Origin: Spirochaetales bacterium
Lineage (GTDB): Bacteria > Spirochaetota > Spirochaetia > Treponematales > Treponemataceae
DNA: 44,959 bases
Direction: 5' to 3'
Assembly: GCA_016929605.1 (NCBI GenBank)
Contig: JAFGIM010000151.1
Coordinates: 1-44,959 of the forward strand
Below are positions 8,801 to 15,890 of the stretch, piece after piece (positions within the stretch are counted from its first letter, which is position 1; every line of letters begins with the position of its first letter). Under the pieces are notes generated by a model. It was not told the origin of the DNA and did no database searches. It saw only the letters and a program-made list of their open reading frames with translations. A program made the translations under genes and the position numbers.

Positions 8801-9005
8801 TTCTGGCGATATTGATCTGGTAATTAACATACCCAAAAACAACCGCGAAGTGGAGCTTAAAAACGACGCGATTATCCGCAGTCTTGCCGTGGATCTTGAC
8901 ATACCCCTTATCACCAATATCAAGATCGCAAAGCAGTTTATCGACTCTCTTGAATGGTACAAAAACCGAGGCCTTGAAGTTAAAAGTCGGGAGGAATATC
9001 GCTAG
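5832..9005 (+). CDS. carB: CPS1-like carbamoyl-phosphate synthase large subunit with altered ATP-grasp sites
   Basis: The 1057-residue protein is collinear with CarB: carboxyphosphate domain (about 1-395), linker (395-540), carbamoyl-phosphate domain (540-920), allosteric domain (920-1057). Sequence style is that of animal CPS1/CAD (GSGAYHIGSSLEYDWCC, EELSLERVLDI, AISEHIENAGVHSGDA, DLVINIPKNN). Active-site changes are striking. The glycine-rich loop after Arg171 reads TNGSDEAEL and is shortened, and the metal-ligand Gln is Arg277. In the second half the loop reads NGVEEGPA, and the Glu and Asn of IEVNPR are Ser825 and Thr827. E291/N293 and both GVHSGD or GIHSGD motifs are kept. The frame is intact over 3 kb, so a maintained function is likely. 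The start at 5832 (GGAGG, ATGA overlap with carA) replaces the track start at 5787. Confidence 0.85.
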   Translation: MKHYRITTPKKVLILGSGAPRIGQAGEYDNAGLQALRALKDGGIATVLINPNMTAVQTSASAADSIYFLPVTAEFAAKVIEKEQPDSLIVSYGGKDALYCALELEKEGILEKHSIQILGTSLSNLALAANRDEFSRAMKAAGIPTPASFPAATEAEAIELSNGLSFPVLMRTNGSDEAELCNTPQELSAYFNAHGPLILEEWLGGWKEIECVTVRDAMDNCVLSCTLECLDPVGIHSGDSIVVSPCQSLTDCELQAIRDTAFATARALGVIGEVSLRFAKDPASAAFRLLEANPRVSRSTALASKATGVPLGYLCARIALGFSLSETENKLSGTGYLCSEPSPDYLAIRMPRWDFSKFSGVDPHLGHRMKSVGEALAFGKTVPEALQKAARMTVPRSDGIACHPFTFRNIREELKNPTDLRIFAVYSALAQGWTVERIHKHTRIDPWFIAELLPILDIENRLRSAKSASDKALLAQAKQAGFSDNQIALCIGTRAEKIRALRRELSLHPFIKQIDGSVTEHPSKSNVLYMTYNAACDDVQPSGKGTVVAGSGAYHIGSSLEYDWCCYHALKTLKKSGIWAIAINNNPAATSTESQAADRVYCEELSLERVLDIMEAEQADNILTSYGGQVAGELTMPLHRAGISVGGTDAADKDRAENHHKFSALCNELGIKQSEWAQALSPASAREWVAKTGFPILVRPNGVEEGPALSVAWDQDSFEDIITKAGIIDAENPVILSRYIENSREIEIDAIANNGEILVYAISEHIENAGVHSGDATVVLPAQRIYLSTARAVKKAARRVAERLNITGAFNLQFLAKSDGIMAISCTARASRSLPFCSKVFGTDMVEMAVRAQMGLEVKRVDGSQLDLDYVGVRAAQFSYSRLKGADPVAGVTMASTGEAGCLGRGVRDAFMKAFLSTGYRIPMRTILLSTGPIEDKVDFIDSAKKLLAMGYRLAASGGTARFLKNNGIYAQPLAWPLENKKPNIEDALRSGDIDLVINIPKNNREVELKNDAIIRSLAVDLDIPLITNIKIAKQFIDSLEWYKNRGLEVKSREEYR

Positions 9006-9046
9006 CGCTCTGGTACAATAAAAAAAGTTCCAGTATAGTCGTCGCC

Positions 9047-10447
9047 ATGACCCATACTAAATACCTCGGCTCGGCCTCGTTTTACCGGCAGGCACTCTCT
9101 CTTGGCCTTCCGGTGATGTTACAAGTTCTTATACAGAATCTTGTCTCACTTATCGACAACTTTATGGTTGCCGGCCTTGGCGACGTTAAAATGAGTGGGG
9201 TGAACATTACCAACACCCTGCTCTTTGTCTTTTTTGTCGCGCTTAACACCCTGGTGTCCGCCGGTGGAATTTTTATGTCCCAGTTCAACGGCGCAAAAGA
9301 CGAGCGGGGAATGCAAAACACCTTCCGCTTTAAGCTTATCGCGGCAATGGGCCTTGCAGGCCTCTTTATCATGATCTCTACAGTCTTTCCTGCGCAGATC
9401 CTTGGCCTTTTGGTAAACGTTAACACCCAGGGACCCGAGATAGTCGTTCAGGGAAAAATCTATCTGAGTGTCATTACCCTAACCTTTCTCCCCATCGCCA
9501 TCTCGGTAGCTATTGGTTCCTCCCTAAGGGAAATCGGCATCGTCCGTCCTCCGCTTGTTATCACCGTCATCGCAACCCTCATCAATACCTTCTTGAACTG
9601 GGTGCTTATTTACGGAAATCTTGGCGCACCTCGATTGGAAGTTGCCGGAGCTGGCTATGCGACCCTTATAGCTCGCATGTGTGAGCTTATCATGTTTATC
9701 GTCTATATCCGAAAAACCCGGCCCGCATTTTACATCAAAGCGCGAACCGTTTTTATGGTTAATCTCAAGCTCTTTATTTCCATTCTTAAAAAGGGGGGTA
9801 TCATCTTCCTGTCGGAAATGTCGTGGGTAATTACGGAAACCGTCATGATCGCGGCATATAACGGACGTGGCGGAGCCGAGATTGTTGCTGGAATGGCTGC
9901 TGCATGGGCTATAGCCAATATCTTCATGCTTGTGTTCGGAGGCATACACACCGCCGTTGGCGTTATTGTTGGTGGAACCCTGGGACGAAACGAACTTGAG
10001 CTGGCTCAAGAGCAAGCCCGCTGGCTCAGAACAGGCGCGATCATCATGGGTGTCTTTGTTGCAATTATCGAAGCCTTTTCGGTCTTCATTATTCCCATTG
10101 TATTCGGAAATCTTTCCGTCGACGCCCAACAAGTCACCAGGGGCATGCTCTGGGTTATCTCGTTCTATATGCCGCTGTGGACCTATCTTAACGCACAATT
10201 CGCAACTGCCCGCTCAGGAGGAGACGCTATAATGGGTGCCTGGGTAGACGGAAGCGTGAACACCATTGTATTCCTCCCCGCCATCTTGCTACTAACCTTT
10301 TTTACCGGCCTTGGTCCAATTGAGATATACGCCATTGTCAAGATAACCGACTTTATTAAAGTCGCCATCGCCCACTGGCAATTACACACAGGCAGATGGA
10401 TCAAGAACCTGGCGAACGAGCATCGTCAAGATCCGGTGAGCATCTAG
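9047..10447 (+). CDS. MATE family efflux transporter
   Basis: This 466-residue integral membrane protein has about twelve predicted helices in two homologous halves. MATE landmarks are visible: LGLPVMLQVLIQNLVSLIDNFMVAGLG at the N-terminus, and the second-half counterpart ILKKGGIIFLSEMSWVITETVMIAAYNGRGG. Such proteins export drugs or metabolites using a sodium or proton gradient; the substrate cannot be told. There is no Shine-Dalgarno; a TATAGT box ends seven bases before the ATG, suggesting a leaderless message. Its last 47 bases overlap, on the opposite strand, the end of the small Cys-rich peptide gene. Confidence 0.9.
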   Translation: MTHTKYLGSASFYRQALSLGLPVMLQVLIQNLVSLIDNFMVAGLGDVKMSGVNITNTLLFVFFVALNTLVSAGGIFMSQFNGAKDERGMQNTFRFKLIAAMGLAGLFIMISTVFPAQILGLLVNVNTQGPEIVVQGKIYLSVITLTFLPIAISVAIGSSLREIGIVRPPLVITVIATLINTFLNWVLIYGNLGAPRLEVAGAGYATLIARMCELIMFIVYIRKTRPAFYIKARTVFMVNLKLFISILKKGGIIFLSEMSWVITETVMIAAYNGRGGAEIVAGMAAAWAIANIFMLVFGGIHTAVGVIVGGTLGRNELELAQEQARWLRTGAIIMGVFVAIIEAFSVFIIPIVFGNLSVDAQQVTRGMLWVISFYMPLWTYLNAQFATARSGGDAIMGAWVDGSVNTIVFLPAILLLTFFTGLGPIEIYAIVKITDFIKVAIAHWQLHTGRWIKNLANEHRQDPVSI

Positions 10448-10577
10448 CGGAACAATGAGAACAACAGCCTGAACAACCGCCTCCCTGCCCACCGTTCGCT
10501 TTTGATCTACGGAACACCGAAACTATCGAAAGCCCGGCCAGGCAGGCGAGTACTATACCAGCAATAAATGTAGCCAT
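10401..10577 (-). CDS. FeoB-associated Cys-rich small membrane protein
   Basis: This 58-codon frame is too short for the ORF track. It encodes one transmembrane helix (MATFIAGIVLACLAGLSIVSVF), a short basic stretch (RRSK), and a Cys-rich tail (GGGCSGCCSHCSARC). That is the pattern of the FeoB-associated Cys-rich membrane protein family, usually found next to feoA/feoB and thought to assist ferrous iron handling. No feo gene is in this window. GGAGG lies six bases before the ATG, and a promoter plus a perfect palindrome lie upstream. The 3' end overlaps the MATE gene tail to tail by 47 bases. Confidence 0.8.
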   Translation of the reverse strand: MATFIAGIVLACLAGLSIVSVFRRSKANGGQGGGCSGCCSHCSARCSPDLDDARSPGS

Positions 10578-10588
10578 AAAACACCTCC

Positions 10589-10600
10589 GGGTTATAACCC
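10589..10600. promoter_or_regulatory. Perfect 12-bp palindrome, possible operator
   Basis: GGGTTATAACCC lies between the -10 box and the ribosome binding site of the Cys-rich peptide gene, at about +1 to +12 of the predicted transcript. This position would suit a repressor. It does not resemble a Fur box. Confidence 0.4.
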
Positions 10601-10607
10601 TTATTTA

Positions 10608-10636
10608 AGTTTACTAAAGCTAACAAAATGGGTCAA
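10608..10636 (-). promoter_or_regulatory. Promoter of the Cys-rich peptide gene
   Basis: On the minus strand TTGACC (10631-10636), 17 bases, TAAACT (10608-10613). Spacing and boxes fit a housekeeping promoter. Confidence 0.55.
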
Positions 10637-10695
10637 GGTAATCCGAAGTTTTAATAGCGAAAAAATCCGGATTCGGATACACTACATATCATTCA

Positions 10696-11811
10696 ATGAT
10701 CCAAGTAGTACAAGAAAACGACAAGTACCTTACCGACCAGCTTATCACCTGCATCGGAAACAAACGTAACCTTCTCCCCTTTATTGGCAAGGCCCTGTCT
10801 CTGGTACGCGAACGTGAAGGTAAGTCCGCTCTTTCCTTTTTTGATGTTTTCTCAGGATCAGGTATCGTTTCCCGCTACTTCCGGCAATTCGCTTCCTGTA
10901 TCGTCGCAAACGACTTGGAGCCGTATGCCACAACCATATCCCGTTGCTACCTATCCCCCTCATCCCTTATGCGTTCTCCTGAATTTATCGCGGTATGGCA
11001 AAGTATCCGCAACAAACTCGATCATGAACCACTACTGCCAGGACCACTTTCACGTCATTATGCGCCACAAGATGACACACACATCGGGCAAGGAGAGCGC
11101 GTGTTTTATACCTCGCGAAACGCCCGATACCTTGATACCGCGCGAGCACTGATCGCTCAAGCCCCCCTGCAATGGCAAGACCTCCTGCTTGCCCCCCTCT
11201 TGTCCGAAGCATCCATTCATGCAAACACCGCAGGAGTCTTTAAGGGTTTTTATAAAAACGCAGAAACAGGCGTCGGCACCTTTGGAGGAAAAAAAGGAGA
11301 CGCCCTTTCACGAATAATGGGTAACATACACCTTGAATTACCAGTAACCAGCGCTTTTGACTGTCCGGCAATCGTATTATCGGGAGATGCAAACGAGGTA
11401 AGCCGTATCGCCCCGGAGGTTGATATTGCCTACCTTGACCCCCCCTACAACCAACATCCCTATGGATCGAACTATTTTATGCTTAACTTGTTGGTGGATG
11501 GCAACGAACCCGAAAAACCATCAGCGATTTCAGGTATTCCCGCACACTGGAATCGTTCCCGATACAACAAACGTATCGAGGCGGCCCTCGCGCTTGAAGA
11601 CCTTGTGTCTTCCCTCAAGGCATCCTATCTGCTTATCTCTTTTAACTCCGAAGGATTTATCTCGCGAGGCATAATGGAAACACTCCTGCAAAAATTCGGA
11701 GAGGTGCACATCATGGAAACACCCTATAGTGTTTTTCGGGGAAGTCGCAATCTTGCAGGAAGGGAAAAGCAGGTTACAGAGTACCTCTACCTGGTTAAAA
11801 AAAATGCTTAA
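10696..11811 (+). CDS. DNA adenine N6-methyltransferase, D12 class (orphan)
   Basis: The 371-residue protein has the D12/Dam-type order: YLTDQLITCIGNKRNLLPFI at the N-terminus, the SAM motif FDVFSGSG at about residue 50, and the catalytic DPPY (AYLDPPYNQHPYGSNYF) at about residue 247. It transfers methyl from SAM to adenine N6 at an unknown site. No restriction endonuclease or specificity gene is adjacent, so it is an orphan methylase or part of a broken system. No ribosome binding site is evident. It ends convergently with nth, sharing four bases. Confidence 0.87.
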   Translation: MIQVVQENDKYLTDQLITCIGNKRNLLPFIGKALSLVREREGKSALSFFDVFSGSGIVSRYFRQFASCIVANDLEPYATTISRCYLSPSSLMRSPEFIAVWQSIRNKLDHEPLLPGPLSRHYAPQDDTHIGQGERVFYTSRNARYLDTARALIAQAPLQWQDLLLAPLLSEASIHANTAGVFKGFYKNAETGVGTFGGKKGDALSRIMGNIHLELPVTSAFDCPAIVLSGDANEVSRIAPEVDIAYLDPPYNQHPYGSNYFMLNLLVDGNEPEKPSAISGIPAHWNRSRYNKRIEAALALEDLVSSLKASYLLISFNSEGFISRGIMETLLQKFGEVHIMETPYSVFRGSRNLAGREKQVTEYLYLVKKNA

Positions 11812-12446
11812 GAAAGTCCATTTCTTGGACACACATCATTAATGCAACAACTATCGCACAAGGGTTTACGGGCAGTGCATACATACCGTCCATGGAGCAA
11901 GAGCCAGTGATGCGCACTATGTATATACCGAGCGGGAATCTTGGAGATCAAATCCTCTTCCATAGCGCGAACTGAGTCGGCAACGCTTAAACCAATCCGG
12001 GGGGCAATCCGCCACAGATGTGTGTCCACGGGGACAGTCGCTTGCCCAAACACCACATTTAAAATGACGCTTGCTGTTTTTGGTCCTACCCCCGGTAAAC
12101 CCTCCAACTCCTTACGCGTAGAAGGAATCTTTCCTCCATACCGTTCAAGGAGCATTGCGCTTAGGGCAATAATATGGCGAGCCTTTGTTGGATAGAGATT
12201 AACTGATGAGATAAACGTTTTAAGGCCTTCTTCTCCCAGATCAACCATGGCCTGTGGATTATCCACTAACGCAAATAAAGGCCCGGTAGCGCGGTTAACA
12301 CCCTTATCTGTCATCTGAGCCGAAAGGACTACCGCCACCAGAAGTGTAAAATCATTCACGCTTTCCAGCTCGGTCTTTGGTTCCGGATTCGCCCTGGACA
12401 AACGCATAAACACCTTTTCAATCCCTCGTGCATCAAGCATTCTCAT
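11808..12446 (-). CDS. nth: Endonuclease III
   Basis: This is a DNA glycosylase/AP lyase that removes oxidised pyrimidines in base excision repair. It shows the helix-hairpin-helix LEGLPGVGPKTASVILN with the catalytic Lys, VDTHLWRIAPR with the catalytic Asp, and the C-terminal 4Fe-4S loop CTARKPLCDSCCINDVC (C-x6-C-x2-C-x5-C). The track start at 12482 is a TTG. The ATG at 12446 lies six bases behind a TTGAGC-18-TACACT promoter, consistent with a leaderless start, and gives the usual N-terminus; ATG 12440 with GGAG at 7 bases is an alternative. It diverges from the ABC-F gene. Confidence 0.92.
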   Translation of the reverse strand: MRMLDARGIEKVFMRLSRANPEPKTELESVNDFTLLVAVVLSAQMTDKGVNRATGPLFALVDNPQAMVDLGEEGLKTFISSVNLYPTKARHIIALSAMLLERYGGKIPSTRKELEGLPGVGPKTASVILNVVFGQATVPVDTHLWRIAPRIGLSVADSVRAMEEDLISKIPARYIHSAHHWLLLHGRYVCTARKPLCDSCCINDVCPRNGLS

Positions 12447-12452
12447 GCTCCG

Positions 12453-12482
12453 AGTGTAGCCCGTGTTCCGTAAAACGCTCAA
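12453..12482 (-). promoter_or_regulatory. Promoter of nth
   Basis: On the minus strand TTGAGC (12477-12482), 18 bases, TACACT (12453-12458), then six bases to the ATG. Confidence 0.45.
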
Positions 12483-12501
12483 TACCTGCTATACTCCGTC
12501 C

Positions 12502-14421
12502 ATGAACCTTTTGTCTGTTAGCCGCCTTGCCCGTTCCGCACGGGAGGGTTTATTGTTTTCGCAGGTAACCTTTGGGATTGATGAGGGAGAAAAAGTTGCC
12601 CTGATTGGCCACAATGGCTCCGGTAAAAGCACCCTCTTGGCGTGCATCGCAGGCCTTCTGGATCCAGACCAGGGTCAATCCGTAATAAACAAGGAAGCCG
12701 GGTGCTCCTTCCTTCCGCAAAATCCGGTCTTCCGTCCGGAAGATTCAATCCTGGACCATGTATTCAGCTCCAACAGTCCCTCTTTGTCCGTAATTCGCGA
12801 TTACCGTGCCCTGTGCGATCGGCTTGCCACTCAGGAAAATCTCTCCGCAACGCTTTCGGATACCCTTGCCCGAGTTACCCATCGCATGGATGAAGGGAAC
12901 CTGTGGAATTGGGAATATCGTATCGAATCCATCCTGACAAGCCTTGGCATTACCGACCTTTCCCGAAAAATGGGGGAACTGTCTGGTGGAATGCTTAAAA
13001 AGGTTTCACTCGCGCAGGTGCTGGTAGAAGACACGCGACTACTGTTGATGGATGAGCCGACTAACCATCTAGATATTGAAACCATTGCCTGGCTCGAGAA
13101 CTACCTCTGCGAAACAGAACGCAGTGTGCTCATGGTTACCCACGACCGCTACTTTCTTGATGCGGTGTGCACCTCTATTTATGAGTTGGACAATCGCGTT
13201 CTTACGCGCTACGAGGGAAACTTTTCTCGCTATCTGGAGAAAAAGCAAATTGAAGAAGAAATAGCAGCCAATACCGAAACCCGCATAGAATCGGTATTAC
13301 GCACAGAGCGTGAATGGCTAATGAGAGGCCCACAAGCCCGTGGAACCAAGGCCAGGGCGAGGGTGGATGCCATCCGCAAAATGATTAACCGTGACAAGCG
13401 GGAAGTTAAGACAGAATACGCCTTTGAGGTAACCGGCAGACGCATGGGTGGAAAAGTATTGACGGCCGAAGGCCTTTCCAAATCATTCCCTGCTCCTGGA
13501 GGAACCAAAACCGTTATAAAGGATTTCTCCTGGACCTTTACCCCGGGAGAGCGCATTGGAATTTTCGGATCAAACGGTTCTGGCAAAACCACGCTCCTAA
13601 ACCTGTTATCCGGGGAGCTGGAGCCAGATCAGGGCATTGTCTCACGCGGCGAGACAATGGTCTTTGGGTATTACCGACAAAACCCCGAGCTATCGTTTCC
13701 GGATCAAACGGTACTGGAATATATTCAGGATACCGCCGAACTTATCCGCCTTGCAGACGGCAGGGATTTAACCGCGTCACAACTGCTGGAACGCTTTGGT
13801 TTTACGGGAAAAGTTCAACACTCGCCTGTTGCCACCCTGTCGGGGGGAGAAAAAAAGCGAGTCTATTTAGTGCGTATCTTAATGAGTAATCCCAACTTCC
13901 TGATACTGGACGAACCAACAAACGATTTTGATATCTATACCATGGGTGTTCTTGAATCCTTCCTGTCCGGTTACAAGGGATGCCTCCTTGTAGTCTCGCA
14001 CGATCGTTTTTTTATGGATCGTGTCGCAGAAACCCTTTTTATTCTGGACGATGAAGGAACGATACGTCACGTTCCCTTTTCTACAAGCGACTATCTTTCC
14101 TACCGGGCAGCCGAAGAAGCAGAACGCACTCAAAAAATCGCAGCAGAAAAACGAAACCGACCAATAGAGAGCACCGCAATTTCTACCGACTCATTAGATA
14201 CCAAACCCAAAAAACGGAGCTTCAAAGAGCAAAAGGAATTCGATCAGATAGAAACGCGTATTGCAGAGATGGAGGAGCAAAAGGGAACGATGGAAGCCCT
14301 TCTCTCAGGCGGCGAAAGTGATCACCAAAAGATTCGCACTATTGCCGAAGAGTATGAAAAGCTCTCCCGGGAGCTGGAAAGTGCGTATGAGCGATGGGAA
14401 CACCTCGCCTCTCTCTGCTAG
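12502..14421 (+). CDS. uup: ABC-F family ATPase, Uup-like
   Basis: This soluble 639-residue protein has two ATP-binding cassettes and no membrane domain. First cassette: GHNGSGKST, LSGGMLKKVSLAQVL, LLLMDEPTNHLD. Second cassette: GSNGSGKTT, LSGGEKKRVYLVRIL, FLILDEPTNDFD. The interdomain linker (about 240-310) and a charged C-terminal coiled coil (about 545-639) fit the Uup subgroup, which acts on ribosomes or branched DNA. The first ATG of the track (12463) lies upstream of a TATACT box; ATG 12502, six bases behind that box and starting MNLLSVSRLARS, is preferred. The gene diverges from nth. Confidence 0.87.
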   Translation: MNLLSVSRLARSAREGLLFSQVTFGIDEGEKVALIGHNGSGKSTLLACIAGLLDPDQGQSVINKEAGCSFLPQNPVFRPEDSILDHVFSSNSPSLSVIRDYRALCDRLATQENLSATLSDTLARVTHRMDEGNLWNWEYRIESILTSLGITDLSRKMGELSGGMLKKVSLAQVLVEDTRLLLMDEPTNHLDIETIAWLENYLCETERSVLMVTHDRYFLDAVCTSIYELDNRVLTRYEGNFSRYLEKKQIEEEIAANTETRIESVLRTEREWLMRGPQARGTKARARVDAIRKMINRDKREVKTEYAFEVTGRRMGGKVLTAEGLSKSFPAPGGTKTVIKDFSWTFTPGERIGIFGSNGSGKTTLLNLLSGELEPDQGIVSRGETMVFGYYRQNPELSFPDQTVLEYIQDTAELIRLADGRDLTASQLLERFGFTGKVQHSPVATLSGGEKKRVYLVRILMSNPNFLILDEPTNDFDIYTMGVLESFLSGYKGCLLVVSHDRFFMDRVAETLFILDDEGTIRHVPFSTSDYLSYRAAEEAERTQKIAAEKRNRPIESTAISTDSLDTKPKKRSFKEQKEFDQIETRIAEMEEQKGTMEALLSGGESDHQKIRTIAEEYEKLSRELESAYERWEHLASLC

Positions 14422-14428
14422 TCTTGAA

Positions 14429-15196
14429 TCACCGCTTATCGCGGTCGGCAAGCCGGGCAAGCATAGAGGAGGGATCATAGCGGGCCGTACACACTTGAAT
14501 CTTGCCCGTATCTGTTTCCCACAGGGCATACCAGGCAGGCCATAGTGAGTCTTGGCCTATTCCATCGGCCCCATATTCCGGTCTCATAATGTAGCGAGGC
14601 CAACCAACGCTACCGGGATTAAACAAATATGAATCGGCGACAAAGGATTTCCCTATGTCCGGATACCCCGCTATCGCCCCGGTAGTCGCTCCCGGCTTCC
14701 ATAGGGCACACTCGTGGGTATGCCCAAAAAAGCAGCGGTGGAAGCCACTTGCTTCCATCCGGCTAAAAGAAAGGTTCGCGGATGCTTTATCAAGGATATA
14801 CCCCGTAAGAGGCTCGATAGGGGAACCATGAACTGCATACACACGCTCAGCGCCAAATTCTGCATAACCCTGCGGTAATAAACTGGATAGCCATTCCATG
14901 GATTCCATGGACAAAAGACTTGCCGAGCGTTTAATCGATTCCTGTGCCTCTGTGTTAAACCAGGTAAGCGCAAGACCTCCGCCAAGAGCCGCGTCATGAT
15001 TCCCTGCAAGGACAAGAGATTCCTCCAAATCAAGAGAAATATCCCGAAGTCTCTGCACACAGGCTTCGTCATCAGGGCCATACCCCGTTATATCGCCTAA
15101 ACACACCAGTCCATCTACACTTTGCAACGTTTCATCAAGAACCGCGGTAAGGGCGTCCAGGTTAGCATGTATATCAGAAACCAGCAGTATTTTCAT
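14429..15196 (-). CDS. Calcineurin-like metallophosphoesterase
   Basis: This is a 255-residue protein with the full metallophosphoesterase motif set: MKILLVSDIHANLDAL (D-x-H), LGDITGYGPDD, LAGNHDAA and CFFGHTHE. The family hydrolyses phosphodiesters or phosphomonoesters with two metal ions; the substrate here is unknown. AGGA precedes the ATG at 15196; the track's longer start is a TTG and is rejected. It is convergent with the ABC-F gene and divergent from the next gene, with which it appears to share a symmetrical -10 box (AGTATACT). Confidence 0.87.
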   Translation of the reverse strand: MKILLVSDIHANLDALTAVLDETLQSVDGLVCLGDITGYGPDDEACVQRLRDISLDLEESLVLAGNHDAALGGGLALTWFNTEAQESIKRSASLLSMESMEWLSSLLPQGYAEFGAERVYAVHGSPIEPLTGYILDKASANLSFSRMEASGFHRCFFGHTHECALWKPGATTGAIAGYPDIGKSFVADSYLFNPGSVGWPRYIMRPEYGADGIGQDSLWPAWYALWETDTGKIQVCTARYDPSSMLARLADRDKR

Positions 15197-15223
15197 ACAT
15201 CCTGAAGTATACTCTTCTTGTAG

Positions 15224-15808
15224 ATGCAAAACAGCCCTGCCAAGAATCTTTCCCGTTTCCTCACCGACCGCTTCAGTTCCGAATGGAAACTGCTTACGGA
15301 AACAGAACGGTATCTATCCAACACCCCGGAAGCCCCCCTGTACGAGTCACGCTTCCGCCTCTGGCGAGAGAAGCTAAACCGCATTTCCAGGGGTTCAACC
15401 GAGCTGATAAGCCTTAGAAGCGAGATTGTCGATCTAAGAAAAGAACTTCGTCTTAAAGGTTATGACCTTTCTCTGGGTCTACAAACGCTCGTCCTGGAGG
15501 GATTTCGTGACGACACCGCCATGGCAGAAGGATTTTCCCGGGTAGTGCTCTGCTTTACCAATGTGGGCCTCTTTTTCCATACCGGCAGCGCAAATCACAT
15601 AGCCCTGGCCCAGGAAATGGACATACGGCTTCATACACTCAAAGGCATCACCTCTCGAGAAAGCCATTATCTGTGGTATGCCCGCACCGCACAGGGGCTT
15701 ATCCTATCTGGAGGAGCTACAGAAACAAAAGAATCGTTTCTCAGACTGGAAGCGCTGGTCACCGCCAATCCCCTCAAGCTGTTATCAGCCCTTAAGGACT
15801 TGCGATGA
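15224..15808 (+). CDS. Conserved-looking protein of unknown function
   Basis: This 194-residue soluble protein is not recognised. It is Leu-, Arg- and Glu-rich and mainly helical in character, with a charged stretch SLRSEIVDLRKELRLKG near residue 70. There is no signal peptide or membrane segment and no Cys motif. There is no Shine-Dalgarno; TATACT ends ten bases before the ATG. It is divergent from the phosphoesterase and precedes a chemoreceptor with its own promoter. Confidence 0.65.
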   Translation: MQNSPAKNLSRFLTDRFSSEWKLLTETERYLSNTPEAPLYESRFRLWREKLNRISRGSTELISLRSEIVDLRKELRLKGYDLSLGLQTLVLEGFRDDTAMAEGFSRVVLCFTNVGLFFHTGSANHIALAQEMDIRLHTLKGITSRESHYLWYARTAQGLILSGGATETKESFLRLEALVTANPLKLLSALKDLR

Positions 15809-15829
15809 AGATATTTTACCAAGTGAAAT

Positions 15830-15858
15830 TTGATTCTTAAGCAAAACAGGAATACAAT
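15830..15858 (+). promoter_or_regulatory. Promoter of the chemoreceptor gene
   Basis: TTGATT (15830-15835), 17 bases, TACAAT (15853-15858). The predicted leader carries GAGG before the ATG at 15891. Confidence 0.6.
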
Positions 15859-15890
15859 AGGGAAACAATGAATCAAAAAAGAGGCTTCTC

